Positions 1 through 9,222 of a stretch of 64,000 nt of DNA are shown here, piece by piece. Within the stretch, counting starts at the first letter, position 1. Each line of letters begins with the position of its first letter. The DNA is from Catenovulum adriaticum (lineage in GTDB: Bacteria > Pseudomonadota > Gammaproteobacteria > Enterobacterales > Alteromonadaceae), in contig NZ_CP109966.1 of the NCBI RefSeq assembly GCF_026725475.1, positions 434,001 through 498,000 on the forward strand. Reading direction: 5' to 3'. Made by a program: the position numbers and the translations under genes. The notes beneath the pieces are model-generated. The model saw only the letters and a program-made list of their open reading frames with translations. It was not told the origin of the DNA and made no database searches.

Positions 1-218
1 GGTGCAACCACTCCTGTTTATATAGTAACAGATGAAAGTCAAATATTGACCTTACTTCTGACACCGTTAGCTTTTTTGTTTACAAATTAGCTTTTAATCT
101 AGAGCTTATAAAATTTACAATATGATAATCTTTACTTTTGTTTACTTAAAACCCTTGAATATCTATCATTACGTGGCCAAATTATTCTGCCACCAAACAC
201 AGTAACAAAAAGCGAATA

Positions 219-250
219 GAGTAGCCCAGAACCGCTAGTCCCAGCTACTC
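219..250 (-). terminator. possible terminator after the first sulfatase gene
   Basis: A 7-bp inverted repeat (GAGTAGC/GCTACTC) lies about 35 bases beyond the stop of the leftward sulfatase gene. On the minus strand a short T-rich stretch follows about 8 bases after the stem. The stem is short and the T tract is displaced, so this is a weak call. I see no gene in bases 1-282. Confidence 0.3.
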
Positions 251-282
251 AACAAGTTATAGATACAAACAACTATGTGTGC

Positions 283-2202
283 TTAAGGCAACTCAGAATG
301 CCAAATAGGTATTAGGTGTTGTGGGATATTCAATTGTTTGTCGTCAGCTCCTTTCGCAAAATCAGATACCACATAGTGGTTTTCTTGCGACCAGTCAGCT
401 TCAACACGGCCATCGCCTAAAACAATATGACCTAATTTTTGCCTAAACCATTTGGCAAGCGCTTTATATTCAGGATCATAGGCGAGGTTATTACGCTCCA
501 AAGGATCTTTTGCTAAATCATATAAAGCCATGTCAACTTCAGTGTCGTCAGCTTCTAAACCCCATTTAATATTTTTACCAATATCGCTGTCTGGAACCGC
601 ATGGTAATAAGGCCGAGTACGCATTGAAAACCTGAATCGTTTAGAATGTAAATAAGCCCGAGGGCCGCTAACCACACTGGTTTCACCCAAAATGTATTCT
701 CGTTTTAAAGCCTTGCCGTTAGCAACCTCTATCAGACTTTGTCCATCTAAGTAATTAAACTCAGCTTGCCCAATATTAATCCCTGCGAGTGACATCATAG
801 TCGGTGCAAAATCAACAAATTCAACCAAATCTTGATTAACAGTGCCTTGAGGCAATAATGATTTATCTGACGCAGCCATAATCACGGCGTTAGCGACAGA
901 TTGCTGCCAAGGGCCAGTTTTACCAGCGATTCCATTTTCACCCAAGTGCCAACCGTGATCCCCTATCGTATAAATAATGACCCAGTCTTGATTATGCTTG
1001 CGGCTATAGTCTTTAAACGCATTTACAGCTTCTCCAACGAGTTCATCGCCATGTGCAGCAAATGCATAATAATCTTGAATGGCTTGTTGTTTTTCTTCAT
1101 CCGTGATGCCATCTATCTTCATAGCACGATAAATTTTTTGTAACTGAAGCGGTAGCTTGTTAAGTTCAGCTTCATCAAATTCTGGCAATTTATACTTTTT
1201 ATTGCTAAAACGTTCTCTTATTGATTTTGGCGGTAAAACCGGAGTGTGGGGCAAATGCAATCCAAGGTTTAAAAACAAAGGTTTAGATGAATCTACGCCT
1301 TGACGTGGGTGGCCTGCTAACGTGTTGTACTGCTGATTTTCATTTTGTAAAAAATGCCTTAATTCACGTACAATTTTCGCGTCAATTGTATCGTTTTTCG
1401 GGTTCGGATTCACGCCACCAATAATGGTTTTATTACTGCCACGGGTGTAAGCACGTAAAATATCAAACTCTTCATCTGTTTGTTTTATTTGCGCTAAATC
1501 ATCTGCTGTTAAATCCGTATTATTGCGGCGCACGTGATACTGCCGTGTTGTCCCATCCGCATATTTCACGACTTCTGTTAATCCGGTAATAACTAACTTG
1601 CCGTCCACTTTACCGTATCCAGCTTTAACATAAATATCACCCTGATCATATTTTTGAATATCGTGTTTAAAATGCACTCGGGTATCAAACAATTCATCAA
1701 TATTATAAAAGCCCTGACCCGGCCCCCATCTAAATACATAATGATCATCTTTACCAAAAACCGCAGCGCCATAACCTGCTGATTTAAGATGTTGTGATAC
1801 AAGTGGTTTAACAAAATCAGGACCCTGATGCGACATTTCAAATGCTAAACGACTTTGCCGAAACGGATAACGACCAGAATGCATAGAAGCTCGAGACGGA
1901 GCACAAACCGGTGAATTAGCAAAAGCATTGGTAAACATAACGCCTTGTGCCGCTAAACGATCCGTATTTGGCGATTCGACGTAGCCTAACGGGCTTTCGT
2001 CTTGATTATAAACCGCACGATTGTAAGCGCGGATAGAATCTGGACGATGATCGTCTGTTATTATCCACAAAATATTGGGGGGTTGTTTGTTTTTATTCGC
2101 CTGAATCTCTTTGCTTGGCTCATCCATAATATTTTGACTGCAGGCCGTCAGCCCAAGCCACCCAATAACAAGCAGCATGGTTTGTTTAAGGCATTTTGTC
2201 AT
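283..2202 (-). CDS. lipoprotein sulfatase (formylglycine type, S1 family)
   Basis: This 639-residue protein is a type I sulfatase that would hydrolyse sulfate esters on algal carbohydrate. The metal-binding start (ILWIITDDH) and the active-site motif CAPSR, whose Cys (about residue 100) is converted to formylglycine, are intact. I chose the ATG at 2200-2202: it follows a GGAG ribosome site by 7 bases and opens a lipoprotein signal ending in LGLTAC, so the mature enzyme is probably anchored in the outer membrane or periplasm. A longer reading frame extends upstream but lacks a signal. It sits 263 bases downstream of the ROK regulator on the same strand, so it may belong to the hexosyl-glycerate locus or be separately controlled. 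The exact substrate cannot be read from the sequence; a sulfatase is certain. Confidence 0.9.
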   Translation of the reverse strand: MTKCLKQTMLLVIGWLGLTACSQNIMDEPSKEIQANKNKQPPNILWIITDDHRPDSIRAYNRAVYNQDESPLGYVESPNTDRLAAQGVMFTNAFANSPVCAPSRASMHSGRYPFRQSRLAFEMSHQGPDFVKPLVSQHLKSAGYGAAVFGKDDHYVFRWGPGQGFYNIDELFDTRVHFKHDIQKYDQGDIYVKAGYGKVDGKLVITGLTEVVKYADGTTRQYHVRRNNTDLTADDLAQIKQTDEEFDILRAYTRGSNKTIIGGVNPNPKNDTIDAKIVRELRHFLQNENQQYNTLAGHPRQGVDSSKPLFLNLGLHLPHTPVLPPKSIRERFSNKKYKLPEFDEAELNKLPLQLQKIYRAMKIDGITDEEKQQAIQDYYAFAAHGDELVGEAVNAFKDYSRKHNQDWVIIYTIGDHGWHLGENGIAGKTGPWQQSVANAVIMAASDKSLLPQGTVNQDLVEFVDFAPTMMSLAGINIGQAEFNYLDGQSLIEVANGKALKREYILGETSVVSGPRAYLHSKRFRFSMRTRPYYHAVPDSDIGKNIKWGLEADDTEVDMALYDLAKDPLERNNLAYDPEYKALAKWFRQKLGHIVLGDGRVEADWSQENHYVVSDFAKGADDKQLNIPQHLIPIWHSELP

Positions 2203-2465
2203 TTCGATACTCCATTTTTTCACTATTAATAAAGTGCAATTAAAAATATATATGGAGTATTTGTTACGAGTTACCCAAGCTGACACATTTTTTGTAAGGT
2301 ACTGAGCCCACTAGTTTGCTTTAATGCCACTTGAGGCATTTCGTCTCAGCTCTAGCTCGATATTTATAGCTGTTACTTCGGCGATGTTATTTGCGTGACG
2401 CAAAAAGCTTTACCTTAAAATTTACGTTAAACTTTTTTGTATCGAGCTCGATTGCATATTTTAAA

Positions 2466-3620
2466 CTACAAACAAATAGCTCTAATTGGCAATGTGGCAG
2501 CACCTACCGCCACAGGCTGTTGCTTAACACTACTAGGTACAATTTCAGGCAATGGGCGTTTAGTGCCACGCCGAAACTGCGCATAAATTTCAATTTTTGG
2601 AATGAGTTTTTCAGCCAGTTCACGGGGGATGTGCCCACCGATAATCAATGCTTGACTGTCTAAAATAGCTGAACAAGCAGTTGCGACAAAATCGAGCGCA
2701 TCTTGAACTTTATAAGTCCACTCTTCGACCCCAGGCCAATTAATATCAAACGTATTCTGTAAATTGTAAATAGAGTCTATTTCAACTCCATTTTTCAATA
2801 AGATTCGTTTTAAAATTTCTAAGTTAGGATGGATATACAATTTTGGTGGAATCATATCACCCAGTTCGCCAGCATTGCCATGCGTACCATGCAAAATATC
2901 CCCGTTGGAAATCAATCCCCCCCCAAATGCAGCCGAAATAAATAAATAAACAAAATTTTTATAGTTGCGGCCAACACCCGCCATTCCTTCGCCGGCAGCT
3001 GCGGCCGTAGCGTCATTAACAACCCAAGTCGGCAGTTTAAAGTAGTCAGAAAATAACTTACTAATATCCACCAACGCCCAGTCTTCTAATTTATGGTGCG
3101 TATTCATTTTGCCATCGGTTGATGTAAAGTAACCAGATATCCCAACCCCCATACCAAGCAATCTATCAGCTGAAAGCGAGTGTTCAGTAATCAACTTATC
3201 GGCTAACCTTTCCGACTCATGCAGCACCGTTTTAATACTCATATCCTGAAGCGGCTTTAAACTACTCGCAATAACTTTTCCGGAAAAATCTAAAATCGCA
3301 ATAGAAATAGCATCCAATAAAACAGAAACACCAATACAGTACGCAAATTGACCATTAAACTCTAAAATATAAGCAGGTTTGCCACGATTACCAACGATTT
3401 GCTCACCATTTTTTAAAACATTACGCCCGATAAGCGACTTAACCAAACGAGACATGGTTTGCTGCGGAATCCGAGTGCGCTCAACCAAACTGGATTGCGT
3501 TGTATCCTGCTGCCAAAAAACGGTTTTCAAGATATCTCTTTCATTATCTTGAAACAGCTTTTTGCCTTTCCCTAATTCAAAAGCCGGACGTAATAAAGGA
3601 ATATGATCTGACGATAACAA
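2466..3620 (-). CDS. ROK-family transcriptional regulator
   Basis: The 384-residue protein has an N-terminal winged helix-turn-helix (about residues 25-90) followed by a ROK sugar-kinase-like fold. It keeps the ROK signature near residues 244-256 (HGTHGNAGELGDM) and the Asp of the NDATAAAAGE box (D203). It lacks the DxGGT phosphate-binding loop and the CxCGxxGC zinc site, so it is probably a sugar-sensing repressor (NagC/Mlc/XylR-like) and not a kinase. The start is a TTG, with no ATG before residue 56, so the exact start is uncertain. It is the last gene of the leftward cluster receptor-symporter-glycerate kinase-regulator. It is therefore the natural candidate to bind the palindromes between 9024 and 9222, responding to a hexose or hexosyl-glycerate. 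Confidence 0.88.
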   Translation of the reverse strand: MLSSDHIPLLRPAFELGKGKKLFQDNERDILKTVFWQQDTTQSSLVERTRIPQQTMSRLVKSLIGRNVLKNGEQIVGNRGKPAYILEFNGQFAYCIGVSVLLDAISIAILDFSGKVIASSLKPLQDMSIKTVLHESERLADKLITEHSLSADRLLGMGVGISGYFTSTDGKMNTHHKLEDWALVDISKLFSDYFKLPTWVVNDATAAAAGEGMAGVGRNYKNFVYLFISAAFGGGLISNGDILHGTHGNAGELGDMIPPKLYIHPNLEILKRILLKNGVEIDSIYNLQNTFDINWPGVEEWTYKVQDALDFVATACSAILDSQALIIGGHIPRELAEKLIPKIEIYAQFRRGTKRPLPEIVPSSVKQQPVAVGAATLPIRAICL

Positions 3621-3670
3621 CTTAAATTTCCGCTACAATTAATAATCTATGCAAATAGTCTATCATAAAC

Positions 3671-4933
3671 TCAATCAGCCATACCATTGACATAAATGGC
3701 CCTAAAATCATTTACATTAGTATTGGTAGGTCCGGTAATAATTAAGTCATCCAGTTGATCAAAAAAATGATAACTATCATGGTTATACAAATAAGAATCC
3801 GGACTTAAACCTTGCTTACTAGCTCTAGTTAAAGTCGATTCATCAATAAATGCACCTGCAACATCTTTACTCCCGTCAACCCCGTCTGTATCACATGATA
3901 TGGCGCAAATTCCAGAAATACCATCGAGTTCCATCGCCATGGCTAGCATGTACTCTTGATTAGGACCGCCCTCGCCAGTTGCATTTTTAGCTTTCACTGT
4001 CATTTCACCACCCGACAATAATAAAATACGCTCACCTTTGCGTTTATATTCAAGTGCAATTGCAGCATGCGCTTTTGCAACCTGCTGGGCATCGCCTTCA
4101 ATGTCGTAAGATAAAATATGAGTTTTAATACCAAGTTGATGTGCTTGGTTGGCAGCCGCATCTATCGCGACATTCGCATTTGCAATAATAACATTTTGCG
4201 TATTGTGTAGATGCTTAGTATCAACTCGCGTACCCCGAGACAAAATTTGCTCAAGCTTGCCTGATACCGGATATTGATACTTAGTCAAAATATCTAAAGC
4301 TTGTTGAGGCGTTGTGTGGTCAATAACTGTCGGGCCTGACGCAATCACACTCATATCATCCCCAACCACATCGGACAAAATGAGTGAAGTCATTGATGAT
4401 CGGCAAACAGCCGCTAACTTACCGCCTTTTAGTGCAGAAAGATGTTTTCTAACAGTGTTAATTTCGGTTATTGAAGCGCCGCTTTTAACTAAAAACTGAT
4501 GAACTGCGAGTTTTTCACTAAATTCAAGTCCATCAACGGGTACACATGCCAGCGCTGAACCCCCGCCAGATATCAAAAAAACAACCGGAATATTATTTGG
4601 TGTTTGTTCAACCAAATTTAATAGTTTTTTACCAGCCAACAAGCTATTTTCATCCGGAGACGGATGCCCAGCAGTTAATACCTCAATTGCACCTGTGTCT
4701 TTTTCAGTCTCATAGCCATAACGTGTAACCACTGTGCCATAACAAGCATCACCGAAATAGGCATGGGCTGCTGCAGCCATTTCTGCAGCGGCTTTACCAG
4801 CGCCTATAATGCAAACTTTATCGGAGTATTCAATAGTTGATAAATGTGTCGGCATTGCCTGTTCAGCTAAACACGACTGATAGGCTGATTTAAATAAATT
4901 TTGTAACAGATTTTTATTGTCTGAGTGCATCAT
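3671..4933 (-). CDS. glycerate 2-kinase (MOFRL/GckA-TtuD family)
   Basis: The 420-residue protein matches the DUF4147-MOFRL glycerate kinases, which use ATP to turn D-glycerate into 2-phosphoglycerate in the cytoplasm. Visible family marks are the N-terminal GAGKAAAEMA box, GGGSALACVP, the SDVVGDDMSVIASGPT stretch, LLSGGE, GPNQEYML, the Asp-rich DTDGVDG segment and the C-terminal GPTNTNVNDFR. I chose the ATG at 4931-4933, preceded by AGGAAA; a longer frame would overlap the symporter gene upstream. The gap to the symporter stop is 11 bases, so the two are co-transcribed. Next to a hexosyl-glycerate hydrolase, its job is probably to funnel the released glycerate into lower glycolysis. Family assignment is secure; the link to hexosyl-glycerate is inferred. 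Confidence 0.9.
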   Translation of the reverse strand: MMHSDNKNLLQNLFKSAYQSCLAEQAMPTHLSTIEYSDKVCIIGAGKAAAEMAAAAHAYFGDACYGTVVTRYGYETEKDTGAIEVLTAGHPSPDENSLLAGKKLLNLVEQTPNNIPVVFLISGGGSALACVPVDGLEFSEKLAVHQFLVKSGASITEINTVRKHLSALKGGKLAAVCRSSMTSLILSDVVGDDMSVIASGPTVIDHTTPQQALDILTKYQYPVSGKLEQILSRGTRVDTKHLHNTQNVIIANANVAIDAAANQAHQLGIKTHILSYDIEGDAQQVAKAHAAIALEYKRKGERILLLSGGEMTVKAKNATGEGGPNQEYMLAMAMELDGISGICAISCDTDGVDGSKDVAGAFIDESTLTRASKQGLSPDSYLYNHDSYHFFDQLDDLIITGPTNTNVNDFRAIYVNGMAD

Positions 4934-4944
4934 TATATTGTTTC

Positions 4945-6510
4945 CTATACAAGTAATGGCAAAGTAAAGCAGATAGCTAACATTGCAACAAATGCAGCGA
5001 GCATCATAAAACTGTCTTTCCAAGTTAAGATGTGCTGATATTCCGATTTTTCAGGCACAGGCAGCTTCATACCCGGAATTAAATAAGTGACAGCAAAAGA
5101 GACGATAAGAGTGATACTTAAACCGATAAAGTTCCACCAAAACCAAAATACATCAGGCAACGCGATAGAGACAATTAAATTACCTATAACCCCAGATAAT
5201 AAAGCCAGATTAACCGCCTTAGCTCCAATTCGCTTAGTCACCACTGCTAATAAAAACACCCCTAAAATAGGGCCATAAAACACAGAGCCCACTTTATTGA
5301 TGGCTTCAATAATAGTTGGCGCTATACCACCAGCATACAAAGATAAAGTTAACGTAATAACACCCCAGAAAAAACTAGTATATTTAGCTGTTGATAAATA
5401 CTGTGACTGGGTTAATTCTTTACCGGTAAAACGGCAATAATCTTCAATTGTTACTGCGGCTAACGAATTAATTGCAGAACTTAAAGACGACATTGCAGCC
5501 GCAAGAATAGCAACCACCAACAAGCCAATAATGCCATTTGGTAAATAGTTAAGCATAAAAACTGGCATCATCCAGTCTGGATTATCAGCAGGAATTTGCG
5601 CCATGAATTCGGGTGTCGTAAACGCTAATGTGCCAATCACTATCCCAGTAAAACAGTAAAGTAACGTAATTGGAAAGCGTGCAAAACCGTTGGCTAATAA
5701 CATGATTTTAAGATTTTTTTCGTCTTTTGCGGCCAGTGAACGTTGAGCCTGAGTTTGATCACAACCATAATAAGAGGCGTAAAGCACAACCCCACCGAAA
5801 ATCATCGGCAGCAAACCAAAACTATCACCAGATATCCCCCACGAATCCGCTTTGATCGCGGTAAGACGAGTCGGATCTAATTTATCGACAAAGGCATCAA
5901 ACCCGCCTAAATAATATAAACCAAAACCTGCACAAATCATGGTGCCTAATATAATCAGTACTAATTGAATTGCATCGCCATAAACCACCGCTTTCATACC
6001 GCCTTGTAAAGAATATAAGACAGTAATAACGCCAGTTAATAAAATAGATTGCCAGATTTCAATACCCAAAGTACCTTGCAAAATAACGGATACCGCATAA
6101 ACCATAATCCCAGTTGCAAAAGCGCGGCTTAATTGAAACACCAAGCTAATCAGTAATCGAGACGACACCGAAAAACGCTGCTCCAAATAATCATAAATAC
6201 TAATCACACCTGACCGATAAAGCTTAGGTATAATAGTGGCTAGCAACAATATCATTGCCAGCGGCACGCCCAGCTCATAACTTAGCCAGATCATTCCGCC
6301 GCCTTCACGTAAACCAACAAAAGCAGGTGCTGAAATAAAACTAATTGCGGAAAGTTGAGTCGCCATAACTGACAAAGTTAGCGGCTGCCAAGAGAGTGTT
6401 CGTCCACCTAAAAAATAATCGTCTTTGGATGTTTGGCCTTTAAAGCAATATCCCATTCCAATTAGCAGAACCAGATAAACCACAACAACGATATAGTCTA
6501 TGCTATTCAT
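4945..6510 (-). CDS. sodium:solute symporter (SSS/SGLT family)
   Basis: This 521-residue, highly hydrophobic inner-membrane protein has the SSS features: an N-terminal membrane helix, the cytoplasmic loop KDDYFLGGRTLSW, the QLSAISFISAPAF segment and about 13-14 predicted helices. It should import a sugar or related solute with sodium. It lies between the TonB receptor and glycerate kinase genes on the same strand, with gaps of 56 and 11 bases. That suggests it carries the same ligand across the inner membrane after the receptor brings it across the outer one. The ligand proposed here is a hexosyl-glycerate or a product of it; SSS sequence alone does not show substrate. A weak AAGG ribosome site precedes the ATG. 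Confidence 0.9.
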   Translation of the reverse strand: MNSIDYIVVVVYLVLLIGMGYCFKGQTSKDDYFLGGRTLSWQPLTLSVMATQLSAISFISAPAFVGLREGGGMIWLSYELGVPLAMILLLATIIPKLYRSGVISIYDYLEQRFSVSSRLLISLVFQLSRAFATGIMVYAVSVILQGTLGIEIWQSILLTGVITVLYSLQGGMKAVVYGDAIQLVLIILGTMICAGFGLYYLGGFDAFVDKLDPTRLTAIKADSWGISGDSFGLLPMIFGGVVLYASYYGCDQTQAQRSLAAKDEKNLKIMLLANGFARFPITLLYCFTGIVIGTLAFTTPEFMAQIPADNPDWMMPVFMLNYLPNGIIGLLVVAILAAAMSSLSSAINSLAAVTIEDYCRFTGKELTQSQYLSTAKYTSFFWGVITLTLSLYAGGIAPTIIEAINKVGSVFYGPILGVFLLAVVTKRIGAKAVNLALLSGVIGNLIVSIALPDVFWFWWNFIGLSITLIVSFAVTYLIPGMKLPVPEKSEYQHILTWKDSFMMLAAFVAMLAICFTLPLLV

Positions 6511-6566
6511 ATTACGTACCTTTTTTTGATTAAAAAAAGATCATCCTTGACCTTCAGGTTAGAAAA

Positions 6567-9023
6567 TTAAAAGTCGTAACGGACACGGAATGTGACACGA
6601 CGCGGCAATATTGGGCGACCAATAAAGTACGCCGAGCTCGAAGCATCACCACCTGCCTGACGCGGAGAACCTTCCGTAATACCTTCTGAATCAAATAAGT
6701 TAAATACGCCAACGCTTGCTCTAATTGACTGATTATCTTCTAATGCCAATGTATAACCTGCATCTAATCTGAATAAGTTAAACGCATCCAACTTAATACT
6801 GTTCGCATCATTTGCGTAAGCACTGCCAGTATAGCTATGGTACAAACCCGCATCCCATTTTTCACCTTGATAACGCAAACTATTATTCATTGCCAATTTT
6901 GGCTTACGAACTAACTCATTACCAACAAATGCAGCATTGCTTTCAAAATCTGAAAACTCATGATCTTGATAAGTCACATTTGAATCCAAATACCATTCAT
7001 CGGTAATTTTAAAATTAACTGCGGCCTCTATCCCGTAAGCAGTGGTCGATTGCAGCGTAACGCGTTCAACAATGGCGCCCTGCGAATCATTTTCGAATCG
7101 AACCGAACGTCTATCATCTAAATCGGCTTTAAATAAAGCCACGCTACCAGATGCCAACCCAGTGAAAAATTTTACACCTAATTCAGCTTGAGTGATTGTT
7201 TCTGGCTCATAACTACTAGGCTCACCCAATTCATTAATGCTCACAGAGCGAATTTCGGGGAAGAAGAAACCTTTTGAAACGTTACCATAAAGATTAATCG
7301 TATCGTTTAATTTGTAAAGCGCTGCAGCTGATGCCGCAAAATCACTTGCCGAAACATCTACGCTTGAAAACTTGCCCGTACCGATAACAGATTGTTGAAG
7401 AGCAGGTGCAAGGGAGTCATCATCGTTGAAAACCACTGCACTTGAACCTTCTCGTGTAACTGTACCTTCAATTTTTTCATAGCGGAAACCTAAATCGAAT
7501 GTCCACTTGTCGCTATCCATCTGATCAGCAATATAAATAGCTTTTCTTACCGCGCTGGCTTCATTATTTGAATAACTAATTGCGGGTCCAGTTATCCCAT
7601 TTTGAGAAAAAGTAACCTCATTGCCCTGCTGGCCACTAATACTGCCATCTACATCTTGCACAACTAAATCAATTAATCTTGGTTTGTTATTAAACTCAGC
7701 TAAATAACGAGTAATAACATTATCGTCTTCTGCCTCAGCACGAGAAAAAAAACTGCCAACTGTCACATTATGAGTAAAATCTCCCAGATCAAAACTACGC
7801 GATAAATTAAGTTCTGTCGAAAAATCACTAACCGGGCGATCTCTATCAAGTACACGATTAGCAAATACTAAGGCGTTTTGATCAACAGCTTGGCCATTGT
7901 CCGTATAGGTAAAATTCGCATTGTCGATACTAGGTAAATCTCGGTTGGCTAAATACTCATCTAAAGTTTCAGGCACGTTAATTAAGCCATCACCATCTAA
8001 AAATAAATTAAATTGATGATCATATTGAGCAAATTTAGCTTTAGCCAATATTTTCCAATCTTCATTAATATATTTATCTAGCACCACAGAAAATGAATGA
8101 CCTTTAGTCACAACACCTTCAGAAATAGGTGATTCATATCGTCCATTAGCGGTTTGATAAGCTATATTAGCCGCGTGGCTAGACTGCACTGATTCAACAT
8201 CTTGCCCGTCGTTACCGGGAATACGCTCATGCGTTTTAGCATCTAACGGAAATGGTAAGAAAAACTGAACGCTGTCATCAATCGATTGGGCATAAACCGT
8301 TAAACTACCCGAACCATCATCAAATTCTTTTTTCAAATTACCACGAATTTGATGACCTTTAGTTGGTAAACCTGTATCTAAAGGGCCTTCATCATAGCGG
8401 TAAAAACCTGACATGGCATAATACAAACCATCTTTTGAATTAACCGCACCGCTGGTTGCAAAATCTAAACGTGTACGATTGTGATCTGAAACTTCTAGTT
8501 GAACTGAGTGTTCTGGGTCATCTGAACCTGTTTTCGAAATATAGTTAATAATACCAGCAACAGAACCTTGTCCAAATAAATTAGATACACCACCCCGTAC
8601 AAATTCAACCCGCTTGATCCCCAAATCGCTACGGTAGTAAACGTCATACGCTGATGAATTTAAACCAAAAACACTCAATGTTGGTGAGCCATCATACATT
8701 AAAGGCGTAAATTGAAATTGACCCGTAGAAGGCAATCCACGCACCTGCAGGTTAGTCGCAACTTCGCCGCCGCCCCCTTCAACTTTAATACCAGGTACCA
8801 CTCTAAGCGCATCAGCCTGACTACCAGCTGATACTTTAGATAATTCAAATTCACCTAGCGTTGTAACTGATTGTGGCGTATCCGCTTCTAAACGCTTTAC
8901 GTTTGTACCAGTAATAATAATGGTTTCAACATCATTTGATTTTTTTGAGTTACTTTCTGCTGCCATGACTTGTGTTTGAACCAAGCATAGTGAGATTGCA
9001 ACTGCTATTGGCTTAATTTTCAT
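6567..9023 (-). CDS. TonB-dependent outer-membrane receptor
   Basis: The 818-residue protein has a cleavable signal (MKIKPIAVAISLCLVQTQVMA), a TonB-box-like ETIIITG segment, a plug domain (about residues 45-160, including RRVEFVRGG-type features) and a long 22-strand-type barrel ending in an aromatic residue (RVRYDF). I chose the ATG at 9021-9023, preceded by GGAG at 7 bases; an upstream GTG in frame is less likely. It is the first gene of the leftward cluster, divergent from the GH63 operon. Receptors of this group import carbohydrates or other ligands too large or too scarce for porins. A receptor for a small hexosyl-glycerate would be surprising, so the real ligand may be a larger conjugate. 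Confidence 0.92.
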   Translation of the reverse strand: MKIKPIAVAISLCLVQTQVMAAESNSKKSNDVETIIITGTNVKRLEADTPQSVTTLGEFELSKVSAGSQADALRVVPGIKVEGGGGEVATNLQVRGLPSTGQFQFTPLMYDGSPTLSVFGLNSSAYDVYYRSDLGIKRVEFVRGGVSNLFGQGSVAGIINYISKTGSDDPEHSVQLEVSDHNRTRLDFATSGAVNSKDGLYYAMSGFYRYDEGPLDTGLPTKGHQIRGNLKKEFDDGSGSLTVYAQSIDDSVQFFLPFPLDAKTHERIPGNDGQDVESVQSSHAANIAYQTANGRYESPISEGVVTKGHSFSVVLDKYINEDWKILAKAKFAQYDHQFNLFLDGDGLINVPETLDEYLANRDLPSIDNANFTYTDNGQAVDQNALVFANRVLDRDRPVSDFSTELNLSRSFDLGDFTHNVTVGSFFSRAEAEDDNVITRYLAEFNNKPRLIDLVVQDVDGSISGQQGNEVTFSQNGITGPAISYSNNEASAVRKAIYIADQMDSDKWTFDLGFRYEKIEGTVTREGSSAVVFNDDDSLAPALQQSVIGTGKFSSVDVSASDFAASAAALYKLNDTINLYGNVSKGFFFPEIRSVSINELGEPSSYEPETITQAELGVKFFTGLASGSVALFKADLDDRRSVRFENDSQGAIVERVTLQSTTAYGIEAAVNFKITDEWYLDSNVTYQDHEFSDFESNAAFVGNELVRKPKLAMNNSLRYQGEKWDAGLYHSYTGSAYANDANSIKLDAFNLFRLDAGYTLALEDNQSIRASVGVFNLFDSEGITEGSPRQAGGDASSSAYFIGRPILPRRVTFRVRYDF

Positions 9024-9059
9024 TGTATTTCTCCAATTCACCTTAGTACCTAATCTGGG

Positions 9060-9087
9060 TTTAATTAACTCACATTTGTTAATTAAA
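9060..9087. promoter_or_regulatory. perfect palindrome, candidate ROK operator
   Basis: A perfect 10-bp inverted repeat, TTTAATTAAC then 8 bases then GTTAATTAAA, sits in the 199-base divergent region. It begins 37 bases upstream of the TonB receptor start. Its size and two-fold symmetry suit a dimeric repressor such as the ROK protein encoded at the end of the leftward cluster. Binding is inferred only. Confidence 0.5.
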
Positions 9088-9131
9088 AGTTTAAATAATA
9101 TTAAACAATCTTAGTTAAGCATTAAAAATAG

Positions 9132-9201
9132 TTGATTTCAACTCTTTTTGGGTATAATTTAGTATTTAATTTGAACGAAGGGTCTAAATATAAACCCAAA
9201 A
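9132..9201 (+). promoter_or_regulatory. promoter of the hydrolase operon with overlapping inverted repeat
   Basis: TTGATT (9132-9137) and a consensus TATAAT (9153-9158) are spaced by 15 bases upstream of the hydrolase gene. An imperfect inverted repeat (9146-9162 with 9184-9201, arms TTTTGGGT and ACCCAAAA plus TTTAG/CTAAA) covers the TATAAT box and the likely transcription start. This would suit repression. The hydrolase start itself has a good GAGGA ribosome site. Confidence 0.45.
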
Positions 9202-9222
9202 TGGTTATAAAGAGGAAATCAA

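Noticed and set aside
2323..2340. Small hairpin AATGCC/GGCATT between the ROK and first sulfatase genes as a terminator
   Set aside because: Only 6 bp and no T run on the minus strand; too weak to separate the two genes as transcripts.
2466..3620. An active sugar kinase for the ROK protein
   Set aside because: The phosphate-binding DxGGT loop and zinc site are absent and there is an N-terminal helix-turn-helix, so a regulator is preferred.
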